This document shows positions 32,290 through 41,880 of a stretch of 64,000 nucleotides of DNA, piece after piece. The stretch's first letter is position 1; every line of letters begins with the position of its first letter. The DNA comes from DGNJ01 sp002388905 (GTDB lineage Bacteria; Pseudomonadota; Gammaproteobacteria; Pseudomonadales; Porticoccaceae): NCBI GenBank assembly GCA_036843405.1, contig DAITSJ010000001.1:310001-374000 (forward strand). Direction: 5' to 3'. A program made the position numbers and the translations under genes. The notes below the pieces were generated by a model. That model saw only the letters and a program-made list of their open reading frames with translations, was not told where the DNA came from and ran no database searches.

Positions 32290-33990
32290 TCAGGAGTCGC
32301 CGGGGTCCGTGGCGTGGCGGGCGGCCAGGTAGCCGAAGGTCATGGCCGGGCCGATGGTGGCGCCGCCGCCGGGATAGGCCCTGCCCATCACCGAGGCGGT
32401 TATATTGCCGGTGGCGTAGAGTCCCGGGATGGGCCGGCCTTCACCATCCAGCACCCGGCCGTCGACATCGATTTTAACGCCGCCGTTGGTGCCGATATCC
32501 CCCGGGTACACGGCAAATGCAAAAAAAGGCGGTTTCTCCAGTGGCATAAGGCTTGGGTTGCCGCCGATTTTCTGGTCGCCGAAAAGCCGCTCGTAAGGTG
32601 TTTCACCGCGGTGGAAATCCGGGTCCTCGCCCCGGTGGGCGTTGGCGTTAAAGCGCTCGATCGTCTCTTTCAAAACCGCCGGGTCCAGCTCAAGTTTGCC
32701 CGCCATTTCATCCCAGTTCGCCGCCCGCACCAGTATCCGGCGCACACCTGCCGGGTGCATCCAGACGGGAATCATGGGCAGCAGGGGGCCCATGGGGTAG
32801 CGCCACTTGAACAGGGAGTCGAAGAGGATATAGGAGGGCGAGGTGCCGGCGCCGGGACGGTCGTTGTCGATCATGGCCTGGCCGGCGATATGGTAATCCA
32901 CCGCCTCGTTCATAAAGCGCCGGCCCGCCTGGTTGATCATGATGCTGCCGGGGAGTGAGCGCTCGATAAAAAGGGGACGGGCCCGGTCTTCGCCGGGCAC
33001 GTGCAGTACCGGCGCGCGCCAGGCGGAATCCAGCCGTTCGGTGCCGGCGCCCACGGTCATGGCCGCCACCAGCGCATCGCCGGTATTGTTTTTCTGGGAG
33101 CCGCTCCAGTCCGGGTTCGGTGACTGGCTCATGTACTCCGGGCGCAGCGCCTGGCTGCGCTCAAAGCCGCCGGCGGCCAGGATCACGCCCCGGCGGGCCC
33201 GAATGGCGAGGCGCCGGCCTTCCCGTTCAACCACGGCGCCGGTTACCGGACCGCCTTCTTCTTCACGGACAAGCTCCACCAGGGGGGTGTTCAGCCACAG
33301 GGGGATGCCGCGCCTGTCCGCCGACAGCTTCAGGCGGCCGATCAGGGCGTTTCCCCCGGTGAGATAGCGGGACTGGGAGGATTTCAGGCGCTGGCCCACA
33401 TCGGAATAATGGCGCCACAGGGTGCGGGCCATGGCGCTGACCCAGCCCGGCGTCCGCGTCACCAATTTGGAAGCATCAATGGAGTTCCAGACAAAACGAC
33501 CGAAGAGCATGTTCGAGGGGTGCGGGCGTTCCAGCCGGTCCAGGTCGGGGCCCAGCCGTTTGCCGTCCAGGGGTACGCAGTCGTGGCTCCTGTAACCGCT
33601 CTTGCCGCCGGGTTTCTCCGACTGGTAGTCCGGGTAGGGGATGGCGTTATAGGCCACGTCGGTATGTTCGACCATATAGCGGAGCATTTCCCGGCCCCGG
33701 TCTATAAAGGTGCGAATCAACTCGTTGTGGCAATCGTCACCGGCGAGTGTCTTGATATAGGTGAAGGCCTCCTCCGGGGAATCCTCGGCGCCCGCTTCCC
33801 GGGCCAGTTGGCTCACCGGTATCCAGAGCACGGCGCCGGACGTTGCCGAGGTGCCACCGTAGCGTTCGCCCTTCTCCACCACCAGGATATCGGCGCCGCC
33901 ATCCGCCGCCACCACGGCGGCCGTCAGGGCACCGGCGCCGGAACCCACAACCAGGATGTCGCATTCATGCTCCCAAAGCCTGTCCGCCAT
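32290..33990 (-). CDS. FAD-dependent oxidoreductase, 3-ketosteroid 1-dehydrogenase-like
   Basis: 566 residues of the FAD_binding_2 family. FAD motif GSGAGALTAA with a downstream acidic VVEKGERYGGT, and the C-terminal KstD-type segments GTNGGVKID, GLYATGN and GGGATIGPAMTFGY. KstD enzymes introduce a 1,2 double bond in 3-ketosteroids; related enzymes are fumarate-reductase-like or 3-oxo-4-ene dehydrogenases, so steroid specificity is a hypothesis. It is 50 bases downstream of the OYE-type gene with a GGGGAAA site, last but one in a minus-strand run with TBDR and SDR genes. Confidence 0.78.
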   Translation of the reverse strand: MADRLWEHECDILVVGSGAGALTAAVVAADGGADILVVEKGERYGGTSATSGAVLWIPVSQLAREAGAEDSPEEAFTYIKTLAGDDCHNELIRTFIDRGREMLRYMVEHTDVAYNAIPYPDYQSEKPGGKSGYRSHDCVPLDGKRLGPDLDRLERPHPSNMLFGRFVWNSIDASKLVTRTPGWVSAMARTLWRHYSDVGQRLKSSQSRYLTGGNALIGRLKLSADRRGIPLWLNTPLVELVREEEGGPVTGAVVEREGRRLAIRARRGVILAAGGFERSQALRPEYMSQSPNPDWSGSQKNNTGDALVAAMTVGAGTERLDSAWRAPVLHVPGEDRARPLFIERSLPGSIMINQAGRRFMNEAVDYHIAGQAMIDNDRPGAGTSPSYILFDSLFKWRYPMGPLLPMIPVWMHPAGVRRILVRAANWDEMAGKLELDPAVLKETIERFNANAHRGEDPDFHRGETPYERLFGDQKIGGNPSLMPLEKPPFFAFAVYPGDIGTNGGVKIDVDGRVLDGEGRPIPGLYATGNITASVMGRAYPGGGATIGPAMTFGYLAARHATDPGDS

Positions 33991-34040
33991 GCCTTTCCCC
34001 TGAGTGCTTTGTTATGTTCGGTGGCCGTTGCCGGTTTCCT

Positions 34041-36020
34041 CTACACCATGGCCCGCACCAGGCGGTGCCCCTCGGTGATAGCGAATTGCAGGTCCCGGGG
34101 CGCCCGGGCGTCGCCGATGATCGCCAGGTTTTGGCCCGGAACGAACCCATGGTCCCGCAGTTCGTCGTAGACCGAACGCACGGGCTCCTTGGCATTGATA
34201 AACACCACGGTGTCCGCCGGCACGGTTTCCGGCGCTTTCCGGTAATTGGTTTTTACCTGGCAACTATCGTGGGCGACCTCCTGGAGTTGGCTGCGTACCA
34301 GCAACCGGAATTCCCCCTGCCCGGCGAAGCGCTTCAGGGCCGGATCGACGCGGGTGACGAATTCCACCTGGGGTCCCATTACCGGAAAGCGGGTAACAAA
34401 AGTGACGGCGAGGCCCCGGGTCATCAGGTATTCCGCCGCGGAAATTGCCTCGTAATGCCCGACGTCGTCCAGAACCACCGCGCTTTTGCCCAGCGCACGG
34501 TCGGGATTGGCGAACAACTCGACGGCTGAAATCACATGGCCCCGGTCGTGGCCGGGAACCGGGCGCGCGGGGTTTTCGTACTGCCGGCCATCGTCCCTGG
34601 GCAGGGCGCCAGTGGCGACGACCACGTAGTCCGGTTTTTCTGCCAGCACGTCCCCGGCTTCGACATAGGTGTTAGTGTGCACCGCTACGCCCAGCCGTGT
34701 GATTTCGTCCTCCAGCCACTGGGTAATATCGCCGATGGTGTGCAGGCGGGGACCCCGCCTGGCCAGTGCAACCTGACCTCCCAGGTGAGGAGATGCCTCC
34801 AGCAGGGTTACCCGGTGGCCTTTCAGGGCTGCTGTGCGCGCCGCTTCCATGCCTCCCGGTCCGCCGCCGACCACCAGGACATGACCGGGGTGGAGTGCGG
34901 GAACCAATAACTCTTCGGCCAGGGTTCCCTCGCTGCCGGCGGCCGGGTTGACGGTGCAGGCGATAGGGTAACCCAGGTTGGTGCCCATCCAGCAGGCCTG
35001 GTTGCAGCCGATGCAGGGACGCACCTGCTCCGGGTGTCCGGCCCGGGTTTTGCGGACGATATCGGGATCGGCGATATGAGCCCGGGTCAGGTGCACCAGG
35101 TCGGCGACGCCGTCGCGCAGTACCTGCTCGGCTTCGTCCAGAGTACGGAAGCGGCCCACGACGATGCGGGGGATATCCTCGACGGCGGCGGTGATCCGGG
35201 TGCTTGAGGGCAACTGGTACCCGGTGGGATGGTCCATGGCGCCAACGAACTGGAAGTTATAGTAGTCGCTGTAGCTGACGTCGAGAAAATCGATCAGGTT
35301 TTCGCTGTGCAGCTTGCGCACCACCGTGGCCAGTTCCTCCTCGTCCAGGCCACCTTCGGCGAGGCTGGCGCCGGCGCGGACACCCACGGGGTAGTCGTCG
35401 TCCACTTCCCGGCGTACGGCATGGAGGATCTCCCTCAGAAAGCGCATGCGGTTGTCCAGGCTGCCCCCGTACTCGTCAGTGCGGGTGTTGGTGAGCTTTG
35501 AGAGAAATTGCATGATCAGGTAGCCGTGGGCGGCGTGGACCTCGATTCCCTCGATACCGCCTTCCCGGCAGCGGCGTGCCGCGGCAGCGAAGCTTGCGAT
35601 CACTTCTTCAATTTCGGCCTTGCCCATGGGATTGGGGACGATGCCGGTGGCGGGGTTGGGGACTGTGGACGCGCCCCAGGGCGGCGACTGATCCAGGGTG
35701 GGGTAGATATGGCCCCCGTGCCAAATTTGTTGAAACACCCGCATGCCGTGGGGCCTGACCGCTGCCATGAGGCGCTTGTAGCCGTCTATTACAGTATCGT
35801 CCATATTGGCGAGGCTGATCACCGAGCTGGGGTGGACCGTCCCGGCCTCGAGGATGGTCAGTCCCACGCCACCCCTGGCGCGGGCGACATGGTAGTCGAT
35901 CAGGCGGTTGGTGATGGCACCGTAGTCCGTCAACATGGTGCCGTGGGCTGAGCGGGCAATCCGGTTGGGGATCTCCACGGACTTGATAGCAATAGGCTCA
36001 AAGACGCGCTTCAGGCTCAT
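34041..36020 (-). CDS. NADH:flavin oxidoreductase / 2,4-dienoyl-CoA reductase-like (OYE family with Fe-S)
   Basis: 659 residues. Residues 1-340 are an Old Yellow Enzyme FMN barrel (HAAHGYLIMQFLS, TDEYGGSLDNRMRF). Then the cluster motif CIGCNQAC with a later Cys in IACTVNP gives Cys-x2-Cys-x3-Cys-x11-Cys for a 4Fe-4S centre, followed by an NAD(P)/FAD domain (GGGPGGMEAARTA). The layout matches FadH and the bile-acid enzymes BaiCD/BaiH, which reduce conjugated enones or dienoyl-CoAs. With the KstD-like and SDR neighbours, it would fit reduction of a 4-ene- or 1-ene-3-oxo ring. A GGAGG site precedes the ATG. Confidence 0.82.
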   Translation of the reverse strand: MSLKRVFEPIAIKSVEIPNRIARSAHGTMLTDYGAITNRLIDYHVARARGGVGLTILEAGTVHPSSVISLANMDDTVIDGYKRLMAAVRPHGMRVFQQIWHGGHIYPTLDQSPPWGASTVPNPATGIVPNPMGKAEIEEVIASFAAAARRCREGGIEGIEVHAAHGYLIMQFLSKLTNTRTDEYGGSLDNRMRFLREILHAVRREVDDDYPVGVRAGASLAEGGLDEEELATVVRKLHSENLIDFLDVSYSDYYNFQFVGAMDHPTGYQLPSSTRITAAVEDIPRIVVGRFRTLDEAEQVLRDGVADLVHLTRAHIADPDIVRKTRAGHPEQVRPCIGCNQACWMGTNLGYPIACTVNPAAGSEGTLAEELLVPALHPGHVLVVGGGPGGMEAARTAALKGHRVTLLEASPHLGGQVALARRGPRLHTIGDITQWLEDEITRLGVAVHTNTYVEAGDVLAEKPDYVVVATGALPRDDGRQYENPARPVPGHDRGHVISAVELFANPDRALGKSAVVLDDVGHYEAISAAEYLMTRGLAVTFVTRFPVMGPQVEFVTRVDPALKRFAGQGEFRLLVRSQLQEVAHDSCQVKTNYRKAPETVPADTVVFINAKEPVRSVYDELRDHGFVPGQNLAIIGDARAPRDLQFAITEGHRLVRAMV

Positions 36021-36080
36021 GGCGCCTGCCTCCGTTGTCGTTTTAATGAACGGGGTCGCTGTTGTTCGGCGGGCCGCAGT

Positions 36081-36890
36081 TCAGACATCGGGTTCCCCGA
36101 TAATATCGCCATACCAGGGCTGGTGCGCCTGCAGGCCACCATCCACCGATATCAGTTGCCCGGTAATAAAGCTGGCCTGGTCACTGGCAAGATAGACTAC
36201 CAGGGAGGCGATGTCGCCGGGGGTGCCGAAGCGGGGAACTAATGTGTGGCGCTGGAGCATTTTCAAACCGGTCTCACCCAGTATTGCCCGGGATTGTTCG
36301 GTTAACACCAGGCCGGGAAGTATGGCATTGCAGCGTATACGATTCCGGCCGAACTGGGTGGCGGCATTGCGGGTCAGGGAGTTGATCGCACCCTTGGAAC
36401 TGGAGTAGGCGGGGTTGAAGATATCGCCGAGAATGGAGACTCCCGAACCGGTATTGATAATGGATCCGCCACCCGTCTCGATCATGTTCCGGGCGCTGTG
36501 CTTTATCATCAACATGGCGCCGCGGGTGTTGACGTCGAAGGCGCGGCTCCAGATGGCGGGGTCCATATCAGTGATGGCTCCGTCGGCATCCATCTGCCCC
36601 CGACTCACGTCAGCGGCATTGTTGTGGAGGATATCGATGCGGCCGTAGCGTTCCCGCACCGCCCGGTGCAGGTCGGCGACGCTTTTTTCCTCGATAAGAT
36701 CCACCTTTAAAGCGATGGTATCGCCCCCGGACTCGGTGATGGCCGCCGCGACCCGTTCTGCCGCGGGCACATTGATATCGGCGACAACGACAGCGGCCCC
36801 GGCGCGAGCCAGGGCCTGTGCACTCGCTTCACCGATGCTGCCACCACCCCCTGTCACGATCGCCACGCGACCGTCCAGACGGATCCTCAT
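36081..36890 (-). CDS. Short-chain dehydrogenase/reductase
   Basis: 269 residues, classical SDR. The nucleotide motif TGGGGSIGEA near residue 12, NNA in HNNAADV, Ser in NTGSGVSI and the YSSSKGA catalytic Tyr/Lys are all present. The acidic residue in VVADIN suggests NAD rather than NADP. It would oxidise or reduce a hydroxyl/ketone group. It lies 143 bases downstream of the TBDR gene and 60 upstream of the OYE gene, so likely part of that catabolic operon. A hydroxysteroid-type substrate is speculation from the context. Confidence 0.88.
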   Translation of the reverse strand: MRIRLDGRVAIVTGGGGSIGEASAQALARAGAAVVVADINVPAAERVAAAITESGGDTIALKVDLIEEKSVADLHRAVRERYGRIDILHNNAADVSRGQMDADGAITDMDPAIWSRAFDVNTRGAMLMIKHSARNMIETGGGSIINTGSGVSILGDIFNPAYSSSKGAINSLTRNAATQFGRNRIRCNAILPGLVLTEQSRAILGETGLKMLQRHTLVPRFGTPGDIASLVVYLASDQASFITGQLISVDGGLQAHQPWYGDIIGEPDV

Positions 36891-37033
36891 TGTCTTCTCC
36901 TGGTTAAAACCTGCCCTGCGAGCCTATAGGGCTGGCCGGATCGCTGCCCGCCATGGGTCAGGGGTCGTCCTGCAGTGACTGACGTAGCGTGGAGTTGAAA
37001 GACCATGGTCAAGCGGGGGCCGGAACGTTTGAT

Positions 37034-39379
37034 TTACTCGCCGAACCGATAGGTCATTTCCATGCCCCACATGCGCGGTGTATTGCCGATTGCCAATGCG
37101 AAGCCATAACTCTGAAACAGATCGATTGCATAGTGACGGAAGACTTCGTCATTGAGGTTTTTGCCCCAAAGGGCAATCTCGAATTGCTTGCTGATATTCC
37201 ATTGAATCCGGCCGTTCCAGAGACCTCGCGGCGGCGTTGCGATCCCTTGTCCCGCGGTGGAGTACGTATAATGTTTATCCTGCCAGGAATAGTCCACGCG
37301 GAAGCTCGCCTCGCCGATGGGCATTTCCCTTGTATAGACAGACCAAAAGCTGTAGGTGTATTCCGGTGTGGACAGGAAAGGCTCGCCGCTCCGGTCGATG
37401 GGGTTGCCCTGGGCATCGAAGTCGTCAAACTTATCGTACTCGGCATCCGTCCACCCAAACGTAGCGCCAAGGTTCCATCCCTCGGCGAGAATGCCGGTAA
37501 TCTCCGCCTCGACACCCTGCACCGTTGCTTCGGCGGCATTCGAAACCAGGGTGGCGATGCCGCCCGCCCTGGCAACAATAGTGGACCGCTGGATATCCTG
37601 ATAATCCGAATAAAAGGCCGCCAGGTTGGTGCGCAATCGGGAGTCGAACCAGTCCGCCTTGAGTCCCGCCTCGTATTCGACAACCTCTTCCGGGGCGAAA
37701 TCACGGAAAGAGGCGATGGAAGCCGGGGTATCTTCGGCAAAAGGCAGGCCACCCCTCAGATTCTGGCCGCCGCTGCGAAAGCCGGAGGCGGTCTTGATGT
37801 ACACCATTTTGCCGGGCATTAAGTCATAAGCGAGCATGGCAGTGTAATCGACAGAGTCATCTTCCCGATCAAATTTTGCCTTGCAACCCGATTCAATGGT
37901 CGGATCCTCAACGCCCGTAAATAGTGAGGGAACCAGGCAACGCATAAAGCTGCGATCCGCCGCAAAAGTCAATTGATTGTAGGACGTCAAATCCTTCGAC
38001 TCCTTGGAATAACGCAAACCGAAGGTGGCGGTCAGCTTTTCGGAAAGGCGATAATCGGCCTGGGCGAAAATGGCTTGCCCGGTGTTTTCCACATCTCCCT
38101 TGGTATGCTGTTCGAACGGAAAACCGAAGCCGAAGAAGGATTTGTCCCGACCTTCTTCCTCTAAAGCAAACAGTCCCGCTGTCCACTGAAGCTTATTGCT
38201 AAGGGACGACCCATTGACCTGTAACTCGATGCTCCACATGCGGTGACCTTCAAGGCCAATGGAGTTGTTGAGAAAGGGGACAGGGGTCGCATCGTAATCA
38301 TGATTGTCGGTCCACTCATCCAGCTCCCGGTAGGCAGCAATAGCCTTAATGGAAAGGTCCGGATCAGGGTCCCATGTGGTCGTCAGAGCGACCCCCTGAT
38401 GCTTCCAGGTCGTGACGCCGATGTGTTCCGGCGTCGTGCGCGGATTTTCGTAATCAGTGCTGACGAACTCGCTTGCAGTCGCGGCTCCGCCGGTCAGCAC
38501 CGCGATGGGGTCAAGCCCGCCGAACGCCGGTGCGCCATTTTGTTGGTCGAAAAATGACATCAACCAGTCGCGCATAATGTGATCGCCTTTATTGCGATCA
38601 AATTTCAGCAAAAACTCGAGACCCTCCCGGGGCCTGAAAAGCAGTTTGGCGATCAGATTGCTGGTATCCCGCTGGCCCGATTCATGGCCATCGAACAGAT
38701 TCTCCTGCCAGCCGTCCCGTTTCTGGACATCATAGGCGACTCGTAAAGCCAGGTGGTCCTCAGCCAGCGGTACATTGACCATCAGGTTGTAGTCCCGCCT
38801 GTCGTGGTTGCCGATACGGACGCCGACTCGCGCCCGTGTGTCGAATACAGGGTCATTGGTCGCGATCTGGATTGCGCCGCCAGTGGTGTTGCGTCCGAAC
38901 AGGGTGCCCTGGGGGCCGCGCAGTACTTCCACACTGTCGATATCGGCCAGATTCATGTCGGCGCCAATGGGTCTCGGCCAGATCACGCCGTCCACATAAA
39001 TACCCACCGATGCGTCCAGTGTGGAAACATTGGAATTCTGGGACTGGGCGCGGATCGCCGGCTTGATCGTGGAGTCGCTACTGCCGGAGAAGGTAAACAT
39101 GAGGTTGGGGGTGTGAAGGGAAACATCGGAGACATCCTCCACGCCGCTCATTTTAAGCGCTTCGCCGCTGAAGCTGCTGATGGCAATGGGCACCTCCTGC
39201 ATGGATTCCGCCCGCTTGCGGGCCGTAACGACAATCTCTTCGATCTCCAGGGATTGCGCCGGCGAGGTGCTTAGGGCTGCTGATAAACTGACGGATATCG
39301 TCGCAAAAATCCGGGACGCTGCCCCGAATACCGTGCGACTAGACTGATCGGCAACGCGTGATTTTCTTTTCATTTTCAT
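37034..39379 (-). CDS. TonB-dependent outer-membrane receptor
   Basis: About 781 residues. A signal peptide (SRIFATISVSLSAALSTSPAQS region) is followed by a TonB-box-like IEEIVVTARKRAE, a plug domain (LRGPQGTLFGRNTTGGAIQI) and a beta-barrel ending in WGMEMTYRFGE. TBDRs with the VVTARKRxES start are common in gammaproteobacteria and sphingomonads that consume steroids, terpenoids or polycyclics; the ligand is not identifiable. The ATG at 39379 follows a GGGGGCGAAG stretch; the TTG at 39406 is less likely. The 347 bases upstream are AT-rich. It heads a TBDR-SDR-OYE-KstD series. Confidence 0.88.
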   Translation of the reverse strand: MKMKRKSRVADQSSRTVFGAASRIFATISVSLSAALSTSPAQSLEIEEIVVTARKRAESMQEVPIAISSFSGEALKMSGVEDVSDVSLHTPNLMFTFSGSSDSTIKPAIRAQSQNSNVSTLDASVGIYVDGVIWPRPIGADMNLADIDSVEVLRGPQGTLFGRNTTGGAIQIATNDPVFDTRARVGVRIGNHDRRDYNLMVNVPLAEDHLALRVAYDVQKRDGWQENLFDGHESGQRDTSNLIAKLLFRPREGLEFLLKFDRNKGDHIMRDWLMSFFDQQNGAPAFGGLDPIAVLTGGAATASEFVSTDYENPRTTPEHIGVTTWKHQGVALTTTWDPDPDLSIKAIAAYRELDEWTDNHDYDATPVPFLNNSIGLEGHRMWSIELQVNGSSLSNKLQWTAGLFALEEEGRDKSFFGFGFPFEQHTKGDVENTGQAIFAQADYRLSEKLTATFGLRYSKESKDLTSYNQLTFAADRSFMRCLVPSLFTGVEDPTIESGCKAKFDREDDSVDYTAMLAYDLMPGKMVYIKTASGFRSGGQNLRGGLPFAEDTPASIASFRDFAPEEVVEYEAGLKADWFDSRLRTNLAAFYSDYQDIQRSTIVARAGGIATLVSNAAEATVQGVEAEITGILAEGWNLGATFGWTDAEYDKFDDFDAQGNPIDRSGEPFLSTPEYTYSFWSVYTREMPIGEASFRVDYSWQDKHYTYSTAGQGIATPPRGLWNGRIQWNISKQFEIALWGKNLNDEVFRHYAIDLFQSYGFALAIGNTPRMWGMEMTYRFGE

Positions 39380-39726
39380 CTTCGCCCCCGGTTTTATTGT
39401 TGCCAAAATTTTTCGGGAAATAACGAAACTGTTTTATAAAAAACGATTTTTATTGCTGCTGGTTATTAATAATACGTTTTTAAGCCAGGTAACTTATTGG
39501 TTTGATTTTCAATATAGGCTGCCGGTGACAGGGTTGTCTAGTGCATTTGCAAAAAAATAGCCGAACACAGCATATTTAGTGCGTGGAGGCAACTTGTAGA
39601 GAGGTTTTCTCTGGATGGCGAGGAATTGCCGGCAGCCAGATAATCGGATTAATCGGCGGGGTGATCAGACAAGCGAATTAATTCTGGCGACAGACGACTG
39701 CCTTAAATCCTCCACCGAGGCCGGGC
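39380..39726. other. AT-rich intergenic region upstream of the TonB-dependent receptor
   Basis: A stretch of 347 bases without a convincing gene, markedly AT-rich next to its GC-rich neighbours, with T- and A-runs. It probably holds the receptor promoter and regulatory sites, but I cannot name -35/-10 boxes or an operator with confidence. Confidence 0.6.
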
Positions 39727-41136
39727 TCAGGATGCAGTTTGCTCCTTTCCCCGGTCTGCCTGGCGGCGCTCGATTTTCTGAAGGTCGAAACCCGTCAGCC
39801 AAGCGGAATCCCCGCAACCTGCAAGGATAAAGTCCCGCCGTCCCAGCCAGCGATGAAAATAGCGGGCCAGTTGCCGGTCTTCCGCTGACCCGGCATCCTG
39901 GATAAAACTCACCAGCGCCTCTTCCGCCGCTTCCGGAGATGCCGGCCGGTCGCCGAGCACTTGCGCGGCGTCGTCCAGGTCGGCATCGATTATGGCGCGG
40001 CCATAGCGATTCATGCGGTCCAGGTACAGGGCCAGCGAACGGGCCTTGCTGAGTTCGTATCGGCCGAAGTCGCCCGCCACTTCCAGCCGGTCCAGGGTAT
40101 TCACCATGTGTGCACCGCCGGCCGGAAAGGCCACCGGCGCCGGCTCGGGCTCATCCACCGCGGGCAGGGTGAGTTCCAGATTCTCGGCAATGGCCGAGAT
40201 CGCCCAGCGGCTGGTGCCTACGCTGAAACTGAGGTAGGCCACGTAGTCGTCGTCCGGGGCCGGGTCGAAGGCCAGGGGCCAGAGCAGGAAACCATTGACC
40301 GCGCAAAAGCCGGCGGTGTGGTATTCGACGCTCTGCTTGTCCAGTTTGTCGCCGGTCAGTGCTTCGTAGTGATCCATGAGGGTGTTGATGTCGCCCAGCG
40401 GTTCGGCACTGTCGCGCAGGCGCATGCCGGCGAACTCCGCCAGCGGGTCGCCCACGTAGGCCACCTCGAAATCGATAAGACCGGTCAGCCGGTCTCCCTG
40501 GAACAGGAACTGGCCGGAATCGGCGCTGATAAACGCAGCGCGGTCGCGGTGCTCGGGGACGTTGCGTTGCACCCAGCGCCAGATAAATTCCATCAGGGCG
40601 AAAGGGCGCCCGGCCATGCGCTGGCGATAGATTCGCTCGCAGGGTGCGTAGAGATTGAGAGCCGTCTCCCGGGGTCCGGTGGGAATGTCGAGCCCGATGG
40701 CGGCAAATTCGTCCAGCGGGATGCGATGCATGTTCGCCAGGGTTTCGATGTATTGGCGGCGGATGCTTGCCCTCGCCGCGTCGCTCTCGGCCGTGGCCAG
40801 GTTGATTTGCCCGGGCAGCAGGTCCATGACATAGGCGGGCGGGTTCTCGAGCATGCCGTGGACATGGGGCACCGGTATGCCGTGTTTTTCCAGGATGTGG
40901 TGGACTTTTGCCTCCTGCGACAATGACATGGGGCCGATATAGTTTTCGCCTTTCTCGGCCCGCACGTTGACGTCCATGACCGAATCGCCGGCGACGATTT
41001 GTGCGTCCCAGGCGGGCCGCCACCGCTGTTGGCGTTCCAGGCGTACGATATCGCCCGGTATGAGTTTGCTGAGTCCCCGATGGATTTTTGCGTCCAGCGG
41101 CGGGAGCGTGTCAGGGTCCGGTTTCTGTTGGGTCAT
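39727..41136 (-). CDS. APH-fold phosphotransferase-like protein with altered catalytic loop
   Basis: 469 residues. The N-terminal two thirds resemble aminoglycoside phosphotransferase/acyl-CoA-dehydrogenase-associated kinases, e.g. VPHVHGMLENPPAYVMD and the DFEVAYVGDP metal motif. The catalytic loop, usually HGDxxxxN, reads SADSGQF: the His is replaced, Asp kept and Asn changed to Gln. About 200 extra C-terminal residues carry no domain I recognise. A plus-strand paralogue at 41881-43269 shares both the fold and these changes. It may phosphorylate a substrate of the island, or be a non-catalytic relative. Confidence 0.75.
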   Translation of the reverse strand: MTQQKPDPDTLPPLDAKIHRGLSKLIPGDIVRLERQQRWRPAWDAQIVAGDSVMDVNVRAEKGENYIGPMSLSQEAKVHHILEKHGIPVPHVHGMLENPPAYVMDLLPGQINLATAESDAARASIRRQYIETLANMHRIPLDEFAAIGLDIPTGPRETALNLYAPCERIYRQRMAGRPFALMEFIWRWVQRNVPEHRDRAAFISADSGQFLFQGDRLTGLIDFEVAYVGDPLAEFAGMRLRDSAEPLGDINTLMDHYEALTGDKLDKQSVEYHTAGFCAVNGFLLWPLAFDPAPDDDYVAYLSFSVGTSRWAISAIAENLELTLPAVDEPEPAPVAFPAGGAHMVNTLDRLEVAGDFGRYELSKARSLALYLDRMNRYGRAIIDADLDDAAQVLGDRPASPEAAEEALVSFIQDAGSAEDRQLARYFHRWLGRRDFILAGCGDSAWLTGFDLQKIERRQADRGKEQTAS

Positions 41137-41171
41137 GGCGTTGTCCGGTTGGTGTTCGGGCGTTTTTTTAA

Positions 41172-41591
41172 TCAGGAATCGGCGATTCTGAAAACCGCCT
41201 CCTTGCCCTGTTGTTCGATGATGCTGGACAAATCCATGTATTCCCGCCAGGCGCAGACTTTATTGGCATCGTCGATCTCGAAAACGGCGGTGAGGGGAAT
41301 CTCGATCCAGCCATCGTCAGTGAGCGCGGCATCCACCCGCTCGGTGAAAACATGCCTGTCGCTGGAGCCGATGGCGACCAGTTCGCTTTTGTTGGAATGG
41401 TACATGCCCATCATGCCCTGGATTTCATCGCGGATCGCCTCCTTGCCCCGAATGGGCTCGGTGACGGGCACAATCATCACATAGTAAGCGTCGTCGGCGA
41501 TATAGGACATGGTTTTGTCCAGGTTTTCGGGCCAGCCGTTGGCGAAAGTCTCGATCAGGTCGAGGACCACCTGTTCCTGTTTTGCCCCCAC
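41172..41591 (-). CDS. NTF2-fold protein, LEH/SnoaL-like
   Basis: 139 residues with the pattern of the SnoaL-like / limonene-epoxide-hydrolase-like NTF2 fold (EPIRGKEAIRDEIQ, then FTERVDAAL, then VCAWREYMD). Arg-x-Asp in ERVD and the Asp in REYMD correspond to the LEH Arg/Asp-Asp triad, but the Tyr-x-Asn that positions water in true LEH is not apparent (YYVMI instead). Hydrolase, isomerase or ligand-binding roles are possible. The GTG at 41591 follows AGGAGATA. It is 35 bases upstream of the APH-like gene and belongs to the catabolic island. Confidence 0.7.
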   Translation of the reverse strand: MGAKQEQVVLDLIETFANGWPENLDKTMSYIADDAYYVMIVPVTEPIRGKEAIRDEIQGMMGMYHSNKSELVAIGSSDRHVFTERVDAALTDDGWIEIPLTAVFEIDDANKVCAWREYMDLSSIIEQQGKEAVFRIADS

Positions 41592-41880
41592 GGTGTTATC
41601 TCCTGTTATCCGTTAGAGTGGGTTTATAGTAGGCTTTAAATTCCGGCCGGACAAATCCCGCAACAATTCCGGGTTGATAATAACGACCAAAAGGGTAGCG
41701 GCCATGAAACCGGTGACTTCTATAATTAGCGAAGCGGGCTTTAAGACGGGGCTGATCGGTCAGGCCGCTTCCAGCCCCACCTCGGCGCCGGCGGATGTTC
41801 GGCATGATTGCGGACCATGAATTCCGGGCCGTGACCCGGACGTGGTGAAAAACAGACCCAGCGTGGGACACACCATAACT